DNA from: Fodinisporobacter ferrooxydans
GTDB taxonomy: Bacteria > Bacillota > Bacilli > Tumebacillales > MYW30-H2
Direction of reading: 5' to 3'
Assembly: GCF_022818495.1 (NCBI RefSeq)
Contig: NZ_CP089291.1
Location: forward strand, 2,373,501-2,437,500
Length of the DNA: 64,000 nt
A program made the translations under genes and the position numbers. Below the pieces are notes generated by a model. It was given only the letters and a program-made list of their open reading frames with translations, was not told where the DNA came from and made no database searches. Positions 7,982 to 17,424 of this stretch are shown here, in pieces (the first letter of the stretch is position 1; every line of letters starts with the position of its first letter).

Positions 7982-10339
7982 ATGAATGATCATGTATTAC
8001 GGACATTGGAATATAACAAAGTGCTCGAACATGTAATAAAACAAACGACAAACGCCGTAGGAAAGGAACTTGCGCAATCCATCAAGCCTGTGACCGATCT
8101 GGTTCAAATTCAAAAGTGGCTGCAGGAGACGGAAGAAGCGGCAACTTTGTATCGAATAAAAGGTACAATTCCATTAGGCGGAATTCATGATGTTCGCAAC
8201 TGTGTGAAACGCGTCAGAGTCGGCGGACGCCTAACGATTGAAGAACTGCTGCAAGTTGCTGATACGATTGGCAACGGCAGGCGTTTAAAACGTTTGATCC
8301 GGAAGTCGGCAGAAGAGGCGGAAATTCCTCTTCTTTTGGAATTTGCAGACTCGATGTATGATTTGAAAGATTTGGAAGATGAAATTCGCCGCTGTATTGA
8401 CGAAAACGGTACGGTCAATAATGATGCGTCTACAACTCTACGCAATATACGGTACGAAATTCAGGAAAAGCAAGGGCGCATGAAAGACAAATTGGACGAA
8501 ATTTTACGCTCCCCTCATTACCAAAAAATGCTGCAGGATCCGATCGTTACATTGCGCAATGAACGGTATTGCATTCCTGTCAAAGCCGATTACCGCGGAG
8601 CGTTTCCGGGAATTATCCACGATCAGTCTGCCAGTGGCGCCACCTATTTTATAGAACCTGCGGCCATCGTTCAAATGAATAATCAATTGCGGGAAAAAAT
8701 TCTGGAAGAACAGCGGGAAATTGAACGCATCTTGCAGCAGTTGTCGAACCGAATGGCCATGGAAGCGGATGAAGTATCCAAAAATCTTGAAACGCTTGGA
8801 TATTTGGATTGTGTCTTTGCGAAAGCGAAAGTCGCTCATCAAATGCGCGCTATCCAACCGAAGCTCGTCGATACCGGACAGATTGTATTAAAAAAAGCAC
8901 GGCATCCTCTTTTAAATCAGGAAAGCGCGGTGCCAATCAGCTTGCATTTTGGCGATGATTATACACTGCTTGTGATTACAGGACCGAATACAGGGGGAAA
9001 AACCGTTACATTAAAGACGATTGGATTGTTGACATTAATGGCGATGTCCGGTCTGTTCGTGCCGGCGGATGACGGGACGCAGATATCCATTTTTCATCAT
9101 GTGTTTGCGGATATTGGAGATGAGCAAAGCATTGAGCAGAATTTGTCTACATTTTCAAGTCATATGTCCAACATTGTGAGAATTCTTAACCAAGTAGATC
9201 AGAAAAGCCTTGTTTTACTCGATGAATTGGGAGCAGGTACAGACCCGACGGAAGGTGCCGCTCTTGCCATGTCGATTCTCGATCGTCTATATCAACAAGG
9301 TGTTCGTACAGTCGCTACGACCCACTATAGTGAACTGAAAGCATATGCCTATGGTCATGAGGGGGCAATGAATGCCAGTGTCGAATTTGATGTGGAAAGC
9401 TTGCGTCCTACGTATCGCTTATTGATTGGAATTCCCGGGCGTTCCAATGCGTTTGCCATTGCAAAACGTTTGGGGCTGCACGAAGATATCATCGAGCTCG
9501 CAAAGAGCAAACTGACACAAGAGGACACAAAAGTTGAAGACTTGATTCGGCAATTGGAAGTAGCAAGGTTGCATGCGGAACGAGATGAGCAAGCGTCAGC
9601 GATTTTAAAAAGAGAGACGGAACAACTGCGCAAACAACTCGATTCAGAACGTCAATCCTGGTATCAGGAACGAGATGCACTTTTGCAAAAGGCACAAGAC
9701 GAAGCGCATAGAGCTGTAAAACGCGCACAACAGGAAGCTCAATCGATCCTGCAGGAATTGCGGGATGTTGCAAAACAGGAACATGCGAATATCAAAGAGC
9801 ATCGGCTGATCGAATTGCAAACACGACTGAAACAAGCGTCACCGGAACTTGTAAAACAGCCCAGAATACGTGTTTCCAAATCAAATGCGAAAAAAACAGT
9901 GAAGCCGGGAGATACGGTCATGTTCCTGTCTTTAGGCCAGAAAGCCCAAGTAGTGGAAGTAAGCGGCAAAGATATCACGATACAAATTGGTGCAATGAAG
10001 ACAAAAACTACGCTTGACCAAGTAGAACTTTTAGGTTCAGCCAGCGGCTCACAAGAAAAGCGCAATCTTGGAATGATGAAGCGTTCCACCTTGATGGTGG
10101 GGATGGAACTGGATATACGAGGCCGCATTGTCGATGATGCGGTAGCGGAAATTGACAAATATCTGGACAATGCAGTAATGAACGGATACCCTCGAGTCAG
10201 CATCATTCATGGAAAAGGAACAGGAGCGCTGCGGACAGGCGTACGGGAGTTTCTTCGCCATCATCCGCATGTATCTTCGTTTCGATATGGATCGTATAAT
10301 GAGGGTGGAGACGGTGTCAGTATCGTGGAATTAAAGTAA
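7982..10339 (+). CDS. mutS2: endonuclease MutS2
   Basis: A 785-aa MutS-family protein lacking mismatch-recognition domain I. It has a core/lever region, then an ATPase with Walker A TGPNTGGKT near residue 332 and Walker B LVLLDELGAGTDPTEG. A long charged coiled coil follows, and a C-terminal Smr nuclease domain (LDIRGRIVDDAVAEIDKYL with HGKGTGALR, about 712-785). MutS2 acts on branched DNA or, in Bacillus, on collided ribosomes; the sequence does not decide between them. The ATG follows AGAGGAGAG. The full-length gene is divergent from the holin-like gene. Confidence 0.96.
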   Translation: MNDHVLRTLEYNKVLEHVIKQTTNAVGKELAQSIKPVTDLVQIQKWLQETEEAATLYRIKGTIPLGGIHDVRNCVKRVRVGGRLTIEELLQVADTIGNGRRLKRLIRKSAEEAEIPLLLEFADSMYDLKDLEDEIRRCIDENGTVNNDASTTLRNIRYEIQEKQGRMKDKLDEILRSPHYQKMLQDPIVTLRNERYCIPVKADYRGAFPGIIHDQSASGATYFIEPAAIVQMNNQLREKILEEQREIERILQQLSNRMAMEADEVSKNLETLGYLDCVFAKAKVAHQMRAIQPKLVDTGQIVLKKARHPLLNQESAVPISLHFGDDYTLLVITGPNTGGKTVTLKTIGLLTLMAMSGLFVPADDGTQISIFHHVFADIGDEQSIEQNLSTFSSHMSNIVRILNQVDQKSLVLLDELGAGTDPTEGAALAMSILDRLYQQGVRTVATTHYSELKAYAYGHEGAMNASVEFDVESLRPTYRLLIGIPGRSNAFAIAKRLGLHEDIIELAKSKLTQEDTKVEDLIRQLEVARLHAERDEQASAILKRETEQLRKQLDSERQSWYQERDALLQKAQDEAHRAVKRAQQEAQSILQELRDVAKQEHANIKEHRLIELQTRLKQASPELVKQPRIRVSKSNAKKTVKPGDTVMFLSLGQKAQVVEVSGKDITIQIGAMKTKTTLDQVELLGSASGSQEKRNLGMMKRSTLMVGMELDIRGRIVDDAVAEIDKYLDNAVMNGYPRVSIIHGKGTGALRTGVREFLRHHPHVSSFRYGSYNEGGDGVSIVELK

Positions 10340-10363
10340 TTGCCGGTAATTGCAGTGTCTATA

Positions 10364-10521
10364 AGAGGATGTTCAAAAAGTAGTCAAAACTCCACGGCGG
10401 ATTGCTTTGCCGAATCCCAAAAAGGCTTACTCATGTACCAAACACGTACATTCCGTCGCCTTTTCGTGCTCCGGCTTCGCACTTCTTGTGTCTTACTTAA
10501 CCGCTTTTTGAACACGCACTT
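10364..10521 (+). repeat. MITE-like interspersed repeat, copy A
   Basis: A 158-base block also found in opposite orientation at 24355-24512, with 12 differences by hand alignment (about 92% identical). It is bounded by an inverted pair GTTCAAAAAG (10371-10380) and CTTTTTGAAC (10504-10513). It has no coding capacity of its own; the 71-aa plus-strand frame through it is not conserved as a protein signal. It lies 25 bases after the mutS2 stop. The size, terminal inverted repeats and non-coding nature fit a miniature inverted-repeat element. Confidence 0.75.
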
Positions 10522-10524
10522 AAA

Positions 10525-10641
10525 CTACTTGCTTACCGAATGCTTTTCAAATTGAATGGCCGATTTAATACCCCAAAATAAAACCAAAGGACCCATGAAC
10601 TCTACCAAGACCATAGACAGCATACCGAATGCATCATTCAT
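10525..10641 (-). CDS. possible small membrane protein, 38 aa
   Basis: A short minus-strand frame starts with ATG at 10641, preceded by AGGTGA 6 bases upstream. It encodes MNDAFGMLSMVLVEFMGPLV, continuing with LFWGIKSAIQFEKHSVSK: one hydrophobic helix of about 20 residues followed by a polar tail. The stop codon lies just outside the MITE-like copy A. I do not recognise the family. The ribosome-binding site and single-helix design are the only support; it could be chance. Confidence 0.4.
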   Translation of the reverse strand: MNDAFGMLSMVLVEFMGPLVLFWGIKSAIQFEKHSVSK

Positions 10642-10752
10642 TTCAATCACCTGCTTTATACGATTTTTGAATCTCTAATTTTGAATCTCTATTAAAAACT
10701 ATAGAAAATAAACTGTGTATTGTAATGACAAAAATGTACTATTTTGCACCAC

Positions 10753-10792
10753 ACAAAAAGACCACCTAATGCGAAACGAGTTAGGTGGTCTT
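10753..10792 (-). terminator. terminator of the penicillin-binding protein gene
   Basis: On the minus strand a 12-base stem, AAGACCACCTAA/TTAGGTGGTCTT, with an 11-base loop is followed by TTTTTGTG. It lies 20 bases past the stop codon. Confidence 0.85.
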
Positions 10793-10812
10793 AGGGAATT
10801 GAAAACAAACGA

Positions 10813-13800
10813 TTAAGGTCCGGGAACGACGGAAACCGGATTTCCGGGATCAGAGACATTTCCTGCGCTATCGATGGCGGAAACCCGGTAGTAATAGGTC
10901 GTTCCGCTTGTTAAACCGGTGTCTGTATAAGGACTGGCAGATGTTTCGGCAACTTTCCCCCAGCCTTTATTATCCAGGCTCCGTTCGATCAGGTAATGTG
11001 CAGCGCCGTTGGAACTCCATGAGATTGTTACACTCGAACCATTGTGCAAATTTTTTGCCTGTATGTTTGCAGGCGGTACGAGATTTGCAGCGCTCGTATT
11101 CGTTGTCGTCTGCGAACTTGCGCTAGTTGAGGCAGCGACTGTTGTCGATGGGCCGGATTCTCCGGAATCGTTTTTTGCTGTTACTTGATAGTAATATTTC
11201 AAATTCGCATTTGCGCTGCCATCTGTAAATGTCGTTCCTTGCACGCTGCCAATCGATGAAAATGGGCCGATTGCGTCTGCGGCACGATAAATGACATAGG
11301 ATGTGGCGCCGGATACGTTTGACCAGGAAAGACTAAATCCCGCACCGGCCGGTGTCACTTCAAGATTGCTCGGAGCACTTAGAGAACTGCTGCCGGATCC
11401 TGTATCGCCCGCACTCCCATTGCTTGCAGAGCTGGCCGCGCCAATCGTTACTTGGATTGGTTTTGACGGATCCGAGGAAGTCCCGGACGCATCCACAGAT
11501 GAAATTTGATAATAGTACGTTTTTCCTTGTTGCACATCCGAATCCGTATACGTGGTGTCCTTAATTTCTTTTGGCCCAATCATTTGGAAAGGTCCTGTCG
11601 GCGATTGGGACCGCATCAGGATATATCCGTCCGCTTGATTCACGGCTGCCCAGGATAATGCAACCTGATGATCCCCGGACTTGTCCACATGCAGTCCATC
11701 CGGGACGTTGGCAGCGGTGGACAGTATATTTCCGCCCCGGGGGTCTGGCTGTGTCGGCAATTCCGGCAGTGAATCCTGCGGCAGATATGCCGGGTTGTTG
11801 TCTGGCAGCACATAAGGTACTTTCCTTTTAATGAAAATCCCTGTTTTTATCTCTTGCGCCGGCGTCTGGTCTGTCGGCAAATAATATTTTCCGGCAACTT
11901 TTACGTATTTTGCCTGTACCAAGACATCGTCCGGCTTTGTCGGCTCAGTGCCCTTGATGAACCAATCGGTTGTCACGGAATGCGTCTCTTTGACCAATGC
12001 CGTCGGCAAAAGACCGGACTTATTGCTGACTTCCATTTGCACAAGTCCGTCCGGGCGCTTGAATGTGCCTTGATTCGGATATTGGGCAAAGACTTTGTCC
12101 ATAATATCATTCCATAAATTCAAGGGGCGATGTCCCTCATACATGCCGACCGCGGGATTTGTCAAAGTATGGGGGATGTCGTATCCAACCCAAATCCCGA
12201 GCGAAAATTTCGGAGTAAAACCGACGAACCAGGCATCTTTATCGTCATCTGTCGTGCCTGTTTTGCCGGCAATCGGTTTGCCCGGAAAATGATTGCCGAC
12301 AATCGATGCAGTCCCCCGTTTTACAACATCCTGCATCATATTTGTCGTCAGCCAGGACGCTTGGGGTGAAAAAATCTCCCGCGTTTCCGGTTTGTTTTCA
12401 TAAATGGTATGTCCGTTTAAATCGACGATTTTCGTAATCATGTACGGTTTATGCCATACTCCATTGTTTGGAAACGTCGTATAAGCGCCCGTTTCCTGTT
12501 GCACCTCAAGACCCTGGGACAGGCCGCCGATCGCCGAAGAAAGGTTTTCTTTATCCGATTTGGTCAAAGTTGTAATCCCCATTTTTTCAACATAGCCCAT
12601 TCCGACTTGCGGCGTGATTTTTTGCAATACTTTGATTGCCGGTATGTTATACGATTGAACAAGAGCCTCGCGAGCGGTCAGCAGTCCATGAAATTTATGA
12701 TCCCAGTTCATCGGGAAATACTTTCCGTTTGGCGAATTGGGGTCGCTCCACTGCATCGGCACATCATCGATCACACTGGCGGGCGACAACACTTTTTCGT
12801 TAATGGCAGGCCCGTAATCCCCGAGCGGTTTGATCGATGAACCAGGCTGGCGGGGAAGCACTGTATGATCATTCTGATCGTGCTGAAAATCTCTTCCGCC
12901 GCCCATCGCCAAGATCTCGCCGGTTTTATTGTCGATGAGTGTCGCACCGGCTTGTTCCAGGACATTTTTTAATTCTTGCGTTTTTCCCTGGGCGTCCTTA
13001 TAGCTGTAAGAAATGGGCGGCCAAAAGTTTTTGTCGTTATTAAATACCTGATCGACATCTTGCTGCAATTTGCCGTCGATTGTCGTGTAAATCTTGAAGC
13101 CGCCGCGATCCAGCAATTGGCGCGCTTGATCCGTCGTATCCAAATGTTCCTTTTGCTTAAGGATGTCTACCACATCAGATACTGCATGTTCAAACACAAA
13201 TGGATCCTTCATTGCCGCAACCTGTTTTGAATGCTTCATGCTGGCCTTTACATCAAAATTCATCGCGGCAGAATAGTCTGCCTTTGTAATCAATCCGTCT
13301 GCCAACATTTGATCCAATATGTAGTGTTGACGTTCGATCGTGTGATCCGGATGCAAAAATGGCGAGTAATAAGACGGATTGTTTGGAATGGCAGCCAAAA
13401 ATGCAGCTTGCGCCAAATTCAAGTGATCCGGTGTTACGTCAAAGATCGCTTTGGATGCGCTTTTGACGCCGTATAGATTTGTCAGCGAACTGGATTGACC
13501 AAAGTAAATCCAATTCATATATGTAGTAAGAATCTCGTCTTTGGTCATTTCCCGTTCCAGTTGCAAAGCCAAGACGACTTCTTGTATCTTTCTTTGGATC
13601 GTCTGTTGCTGCAATGGAAACATGACCAATTTTACCGTTTGTTGTGTGATTGTGCTGGCGCCGCTCATGATCTTATGGCCGATCAGATCTTGAAATGCGG
13701 CTCTTGCCAAGGCCAATGGATTAATGCCGATATGGTGATAAAAATCTTTATCCTCACCGGCGATAAAGGCGTTTTTCAAGTATGGCGAAACATCTTTGAC

Positions 13801-14109
13801 ACTTTTGATCAATTCCCGATTTCCTTCTTGATCCATCGTGCCGATGACAGACCCGTTGCGGTCATACATAATGCTGCTGGCGGATAAATCGGTAAAGGAA
13901 TGAATGTTGAATTTCGGGGTTGTACGAATGATTTTTGCAACATAACCGGCACCGGCTCCACCGGCCAAAACAAAAAGGACAATTGCAGTAATCATGGAAA
14001 TTTTCAGAAATTTGCGAAGTTTGGATTGCGGTTGTTTACGATTTTTCTTATCTTTTGTAACAGGATTCCCCGGTGTTGCAGAATTTGACTGGGTTTGGTG
14101 TTTGCTCAT
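10813..14109 (-). CDS. class A penicillin-binding protein with three fibronectin III domains
   Basis: A bifunctional peptidoglycan glycosyltransferase/transpeptidase of the PBP1A type, 1098 aa. In order: a basic cytoplasmic N-terminus, one membrane helix (about 38-57), a GT51 domain with catalytic Glu in GEDKDFYHH (about 119) and GASTITQQTVK, then a transpeptidase with SSIK (424-427), SYN (486-488) and KTGT (616-619). Three FN3 modules close the protein (about 802-890, 911-995, 1012-1096), joined by Ser/Gly/Thr linkers. The start at 14109 is preferred over upstream ATGs because a TATAAT-like -10 lies at 14138-14143 and GGGGG precedes it. It is monocistronic, convergent with mutS2 and divergent from tyrS. 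Confidence 0.93.
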   Translation of the reverse strand: MSKHQTQSNSATPGNPVTKDKKNRKQPQSKLRKFLKISMITAIVLFVLAGGAGAGYVAKIIRTTPKFNIHSFTDLSASSIMYDRNGSVIGTMDQEGNRELIKSVKDVSPYLKNAFIAGEDKDFYHHIGINPLALARAAFQDLIGHKIMSGASTITQQTVKLVMFPLQQQTIQRKIQEVVLALQLEREMTKDEILTTYMNWIYFGQSSSLTNLYGVKSASKAIFDVTPDHLNLAQAAFLAAIPNNPSYYSPFLHPDHTIERQHYILDQMLADGLITKADYSAAMNFDVKASMKHSKQVAAMKDPFVFEHAVSDVVDILKQKEHLDTTDQARQLLDRGGFKIYTTIDGKLQQDVDQVFNNDKNFWPPISYSYKDAQGKTQELKNVLEQAGATLIDNKTGEILAMGGGRDFQHDQNDHTVLPRQPGSSIKPLGDYGPAINEKVLSPASVIDDVPMQWSDPNSPNGKYFPMNWDHKFHGLLTAREALVQSYNIPAIKVLQKITPQVGMGYVEKMGITTLTKSDKENLSSAIGGLSQGLEVQQETGAYTTFPNNGVWHKPYMITKIVDLNGHTIYENKPETREIFSPQASWLTTNMMQDVVKRGTASIVGNHFPGKPIAGKTGTTDDDKDAWFVGFTPKFSLGIWVGYDIPHTLTNPAVGMYEGHRPLNLWNDIMDKVFAQYPNQGTFKRPDGLVQMEVSNKSGLLPTALVKETHSVTTDWFIKGTEPTKPDDVLVQAKYVKVAGKYYLPTDQTPAQEIKTGIFIKRKVPYVLPDNNPAYLPQDSLPELPTQPDPRGGNILSTAANVPDGLHVDKSGDHQVALSWAAVNQADGYILMRSQSPTGPFQMIGPKEIKDTTYTDSDVQQGKTYYYQISSVDASGTSSDPSKPIQVTIGAASSASNGSAGDTGSGSSSLSAPSNLEVTPAGAGFSLSWSNVSGATSYVIYRAADAIGPFSSIGSVQGTTFTDGSANANLKYYYQVTAKNDSGESGPSTTVAASTSASSQTTTNTSAANLVPPANIQAKNLHNGSSVTISWSSNGAAHYLIERSLDNKGWGKVAETSASPYTDTGLTSGTTYYYRVSAIDSAGNVSDPGNPVSVVPGP

Positions 14110-14186
14110 ACGATCAGCTTTCCCCCTAACGTTTTCCATTATAACATAACCCAACAAAGCAAAACATGGACAACGGAGAAAATGAT

Positions 14187-14216
14187 TTGACTCGTTATTA
14201 TTTGGAATATTATAAT
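14187..14216 (+). promoter_or_regulatory. promoter of tyrS
   Basis: -35 TTGACT (14187-14192), 18-base spacer and perfect -10 TATAAT (14211-14216), upstream of the tyrosine T-box. Confidence 0.82.
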
Positions 14217-14224
14217 AAGACAAG

Positions 14225-14480
14225 TTATATAATTTTTGCGATGAACAAGCTTAGTAGATCGGTTGTCAGGGTATGTCAGAGAGCTGGTGTTTGGTGTGAA
14301 CCAGCCCCTGCAGCGGTTGAATTACACTTTGGAGCATCTGGCTTTCCAATGGTTTTGGACGGTCAGCGGGCGGTGAAATGCCCGTTATCTTTGGAAGCGG
14401 AAGACGAGACGAATGTCTTCAAGCAGGGTGGTACCGCGGGTATACAGCTCGTCCCTTCATTGGGACGGGTTTTTTATTTT
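14225..14480 (+). promoter_or_regulatory. T-box leader, tyrosine (TAC specifier)
   Basis: The consensus T-box AGGGTGGTACCGCGG (14425-14439) is followed by the terminator CTCGTCCC/GGGACGGG (14448-14469) and a T run. The specifier TAC is at 14323-14325 within GAATTACACTTTGGAG. It should sense uncharged tRNA-Tyr and control tyrS. The 5' boundary is approximate. Confidence 0.93.
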
Positions 14481-14581
14481 GATTTCATGAAAAAATACGA
14501 CCGGCAAAGGCTATCCGAATTTCACAGGATTTTCAGACAATATTTCCAAATCAATATGAATTAAGGAGTGTTTTAAAACAT

Positions 14582-15835
14582 ATGACAGCGCAGCAAGAAT
14601 TAGGAAATTCCCTTGATCCGGCAGTGCAACAAGAGATCGAACGGCAAATGGCGGTGATCAGACGGGGAGTTGCAGAGATATTGCCGGAAGAAGAACTAAA
14701 AAACAAATTGATCCGATCGTTAAAAGCAGGAAAACCGTTAAAAGTAAAGCTTGGATTGGATCCTTCAGCCCCGGACATCCATATCGGACACACAGTTGTT
14801 CTGCAAAAGCTGCGCCAATTTCAGGAACTTGGACATCATGTACAGCTGATTATCGGAGATTTTACCGGCCGGATTGGAGATCCTACCGGAAAATCGGAAA
14901 CGCGCAAGCAGTTGACGGAAGAACAGGTCAAAGAAAACGCCCAAACCTATGCCAAACAGCTGTTTAAAGTGATCGACCCCGAGAAAACGGAATTGCTTTT
15001 TAATTCCAGTTGGCTTGCTGCACTGAATTTTGCCAATGTTATTGAGCTTGCTGCGAAAACAACTGTTGCAAGAATGCTGGAACGGGACGATTTCAAAAAA
15101 CGATTTGACGAAAATCAGCCGATCAGCATTCATGAATTTTTTTATCCGCTCATGCAAGGATATGATTCCGTAGCCATAAAGTGTGATATTGAATTGGGCG
15201 GAACCGATCAAAAATTCAATTTGCTCATGGGGCGCCAACTGCAGAAGGAATATGGGCAAGAGTCGCAAATCGTATTGATGATGCCGCTCTTGGAAGGTCT
15301 TGACGGCGTCAAAAAGATGTCCAAAAGCTTAGGGAATTATATCGGTATCGACGAACAGCCCAACGATATGTTTGGCAAGACGATGTCGATTCCCGATGAA
15401 TTGATGATCAAATATTACGAATTGGTATCGGATTTATCATTGGAAGAAATTGATGGCATACGTGCAGGGGTGGCTGGCGGCACGTTGCATCCGCGCGATG
15501 CAAAAATGCGTCTGGCACATACAATTGTTCGAATGTATCATGGAAAGGAAGCGGCAGACGAGGCGGAAAATCATTTTAAATCGGTATTTCAGATGCGTGC
15601 GCTGCCGACAGATATTCCGGAAGCGGACGTTGCGGCTGACGAAATCTGGATTGTCCGCTTGTTGGTCGAATTGGGACTCGTGCTAAGCAACGGCGAGGGC
15701 CGGCGCATGGTTCAGCAAGGGGCTGTCAAAATCAACGAGGAAAAGATAGAAGATGTGGATTTTCAATTGGCTCCGCAAGATGGGATGGTTTTGCAAGTCG
15801 GAAAACGCAAATTCATGAAATTACATGTGAAATAA
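14582..15835 (+). CDS. tyrS: tyrosyl-tRNA synthetase
   Basis: A class I synthetase charging tRNA-Tyr, 417 aa. The ATP-binding HIGH motif is in SAPDIHIGHTVVL and the KMSKS loop is in GVKKMSKSLGNY. The C-terminal S4 RNA-binding domain (about 350-417) includes NGEGRRMVQQGAVKIN. The wording around HIGH and IIGDFTGRIGDPTGKSETR is that of the TyrZ-like type rather than the Bacillus TyrS type. The ATG is preceded by AAGGAG at a rather long distance (13 bases). Controlled by the TAC T-box; a terminator follows. Confidence 0.96.
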   Translation: MTAQQELGNSLDPAVQQEIERQMAVIRRGVAEILPEEELKNKLIRSLKAGKPLKVKLGLDPSAPDIHIGHTVVLQKLRQFQELGHHVQLIIGDFTGRIGDPTGKSETRKQLTEEQVKENAQTYAKQLFKVIDPEKTELLFNSSWLAALNFANVIELAAKTTVARMLERDDFKKRFDENQPISIHEFFYPLMQGYDSVAIKCDIELGGTDQKFNLLMGRQLQKEYGQESQIVLMMPLLEGLDGVKKMSKSLGNYIGIDEQPNDMFGKTMSIPDELMIKYYELVSDLSLEEIDGIRAGVAGGTLHPRDAKMRLAHTIVRMYHGKEAADEAENHFKSVFQMRALPTDIPEADVAADEIWIVRLLVELGLVLSNGEGRRMVQQGAVKINEEKIEDVDFQLAPQDGMVLQVGKRKFMKLHVK

Positions 15836-15858
15836 AAGTGACGATGGGAAAATAAAGC

Positions 15859-15892
15859 GCAAAAGGGTCGGATGATTTCGACTCTTTTTTTA
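15859..15892 (+). terminator. terminator after tyrS
   Basis: Stem around AAGGGTCG/CGACTCTT followed by a T run, 26 bases after the tyrS stop. Confidence 0.75.
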
Positions 15893-15914
15893 ACGAAATT
15901 GGTGGAAATGCATC

Positions 15915-15982
15915 TTTTCATTCGAATGGTTTTTCGTTATAATGTCTACTAACGATAGAAAAGTGTCTTTGATAAGTAGACA
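15915..15982 (+). promoter_or_regulatory. hom promoter with a downstream inverted repeat
   Basis: -10 TATAAT (15938-15943) with a weak -35 TTTTCA (15915-15920) at 17 bases. Immediately after it lies an inverted repeat GTCTACT (15944-15950) with AGTAGAC (15976-15982). This could be a regulator site or an mRNA hairpin; the regulator is unknown. Confidence 0.5.
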
Positions 15983-16076
15983 TATGCAAATTTTGATAAA
16001 AAATAAGAGGCTGCGGGTTCATACAACAAAATACAGCCGATAGCCGTACGGACAATCATTGAAGGGTGTGGAGCAG

Positions 16077-17360
16077 ATGCAAGAAACCATTAAAGTGGGC
16101 CTAATGGGGCTGGGGACGGTAGGTTCCGGCGTTTATCAAGTGTTGAATGAAAATGGATCAGAGATTGCGCTGCGTGCGAGCGGTCCGATTGAGATTGCAA
16201 AAATATTGGTCAGAGACATGGAGAAAGAGCGGGCGATCCGTGTTCCAGGACAATTGTTCACAACAGATCCGTATGAACTCGTCAACGATCCGGAGATTGA
16301 TGTGATCGTGGAAGTCATGGGCGGCTTTGAAAATACATTGGAAATTTTGCTGGCAGCGATTGAACGCAAAAAGAGTGTCGTTACCGCCAATAAAGATTTG
16401 ATTGCCGTTCATGGCCATGAATTGATGGACAAAGCGGCCAACGCAGGCGTGGATTTTTTGTTTGAAGCAAGTGTAGCCGGCGGGATTCCGATTATTCGGC
16501 CGTTAATCCATTGCCTGGCCGGGAATCGAATCGAAGAAATCATGGGAATTATCAACGGCACCACGAATTTTATCTTGTCGAAAATGACAAACGAAAAAGT
16601 TTCATTTGCGGCTGCTTTGCAAGAAGCCCAGGAATTGGGGTATGCAGAAGCGGATCCAACTTCCGATGTGGAGGGGTTGGACGCTGCAAGGAAAATTGCG
16701 ATTCTCGCATCATTGGCATTTAATAGCCAAGTCACGTTTTCCGATGTGACGGTCAAAGGCATCTCCTCCGTGACGGACCGTGACGTCATGTACGCGGATC
16801 AGCTGGGATATGTAGTGAAATTAATTGCCCGGGCGCGGGAAGTTGACGGTGAGATCGAAGCGATTGTAAGGCCTACATTTGTGCCGAAAGATCATCCTTT
16901 GGCAGCAGTCGGGGGGGCGTATAATGCGGTATTTGTGAAAGGAAATGCGGTCGGAGAGGCGATGTTCCATGGATTGGGGGCGGGGTCCCTGCCTACAGCG
17001 AGTGCGGTTGTGGGCGATATCATAGAGGCGGTCCGGAACATTCATGCAGGTGTGCGCGGAAAGGTACTCGCTACCAGTTATCATGAAAAGCCGATTCGTT
17101 CGGAAGCGGAATCCGTAGGGAAACATTATATCCGTCTGGTTGCCAATGACAAACCAGGCGTACTAGGCACGATTGCCGCCATTTTTGGAGAAACGCATGT
17201 AAGCATTGAATCCATGGTCCAGCGCAAACATGATGGGAACTCGGCTGAGTTGGTATTTGTCACACATGATGTGCGCTATGGAGATTTGCAAAACGCTCTT
17301 GCCATGTTAAGCAGCCATACGACGGTTACACAGGTGCATCAAGTATTGCAGGTAATTTGA
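16077..17360 (+). CDS. hom: homoserine dehydrogenase
   Basis: NAD(P)-dependent reduction of aspartate semialdehyde to homoserine, feeding threonine and methionine synthesis. It has 427 aa: an N-terminal Rossmann fold with GLGTVGSGV, a catalytic domain with NGTTNFILSKM and GYAEADPTSDVEGLDAARK, and a C-terminal ACT domain (about 350-427, RLVANDKPGVLGTIAAIFGE) that usually gives threonine feedback. ATG 16077 is taken as the start because it begins MQETIKVGLMGLG with AAGGG 10 bases upstream; an in-frame TTG at 16059 would add six residues. No thrB or thrC follows, so the rest of the pathway lies elsewhere. Confidence 0.93.
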   Translation: MQETIKVGLMGLGTVGSGVYQVLNENGSEIALRASGPIEIAKILVRDMEKERAIRVPGQLFTTDPYELVNDPEIDVIVEVMGGFENTLEILLAAIERKKSVVTANKDLIAVHGHELMDKAANAGVDFLFEASVAGGIPIIRPLIHCLAGNRIEEIMGIINGTTNFILSKMTNEKVSFAAALQEAQELGYAEADPTSDVEGLDAARKIAILASLAFNSQVTFSDVTVKGISSVTDRDVMYADQLGYVVKLIARAREVDGEIEAIVRPTFVPKDHPLAAVGGAYNAVFVKGNAVGEAMFHGLGAGSLPTASAVVGDIIEAVRNIHAGVRGKVLATSYHEKPIRSEAESVGKHYIRLVANDKPGVLGTIAAIFGETHVSIESMVQRKHDGNSAELVFVTHDVRYGDLQNALAMLSSHTTVTQVHQVLQVI

Positions 17361-17388
17361 GGAAAATAAATTTCGATAACAGAATAGG

Positions 17389-17417
17389 TTGACAGATGCG
17401 CGAAAACTTTTTATAAT
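17389..17417 (+). promoter_or_regulatory. promoter of the ilv-leu operon
   Basis: Consensus -35 TTGACA (17389-17394), 17-base spacer and consensus -10 TATAAT (17412-17417). It is the strongest sigma-A promoter seen in the window. Confidence 0.88.
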
Positions 17418-17424
17418 CAGACTA

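Noticed and set aside
7863..8051. N-terminal extension of the holin-like protein
   Set aside because: The extension overlaps mutS2 on the other strand and lacks a start signal; ATG 7862 has TTAGGAG.
10340..10555. 71-aa plus-strand frame after mutS2
   Set aside because: It runs through the MITE-like repeat, has no ribosome-binding site and no protein-like composition.
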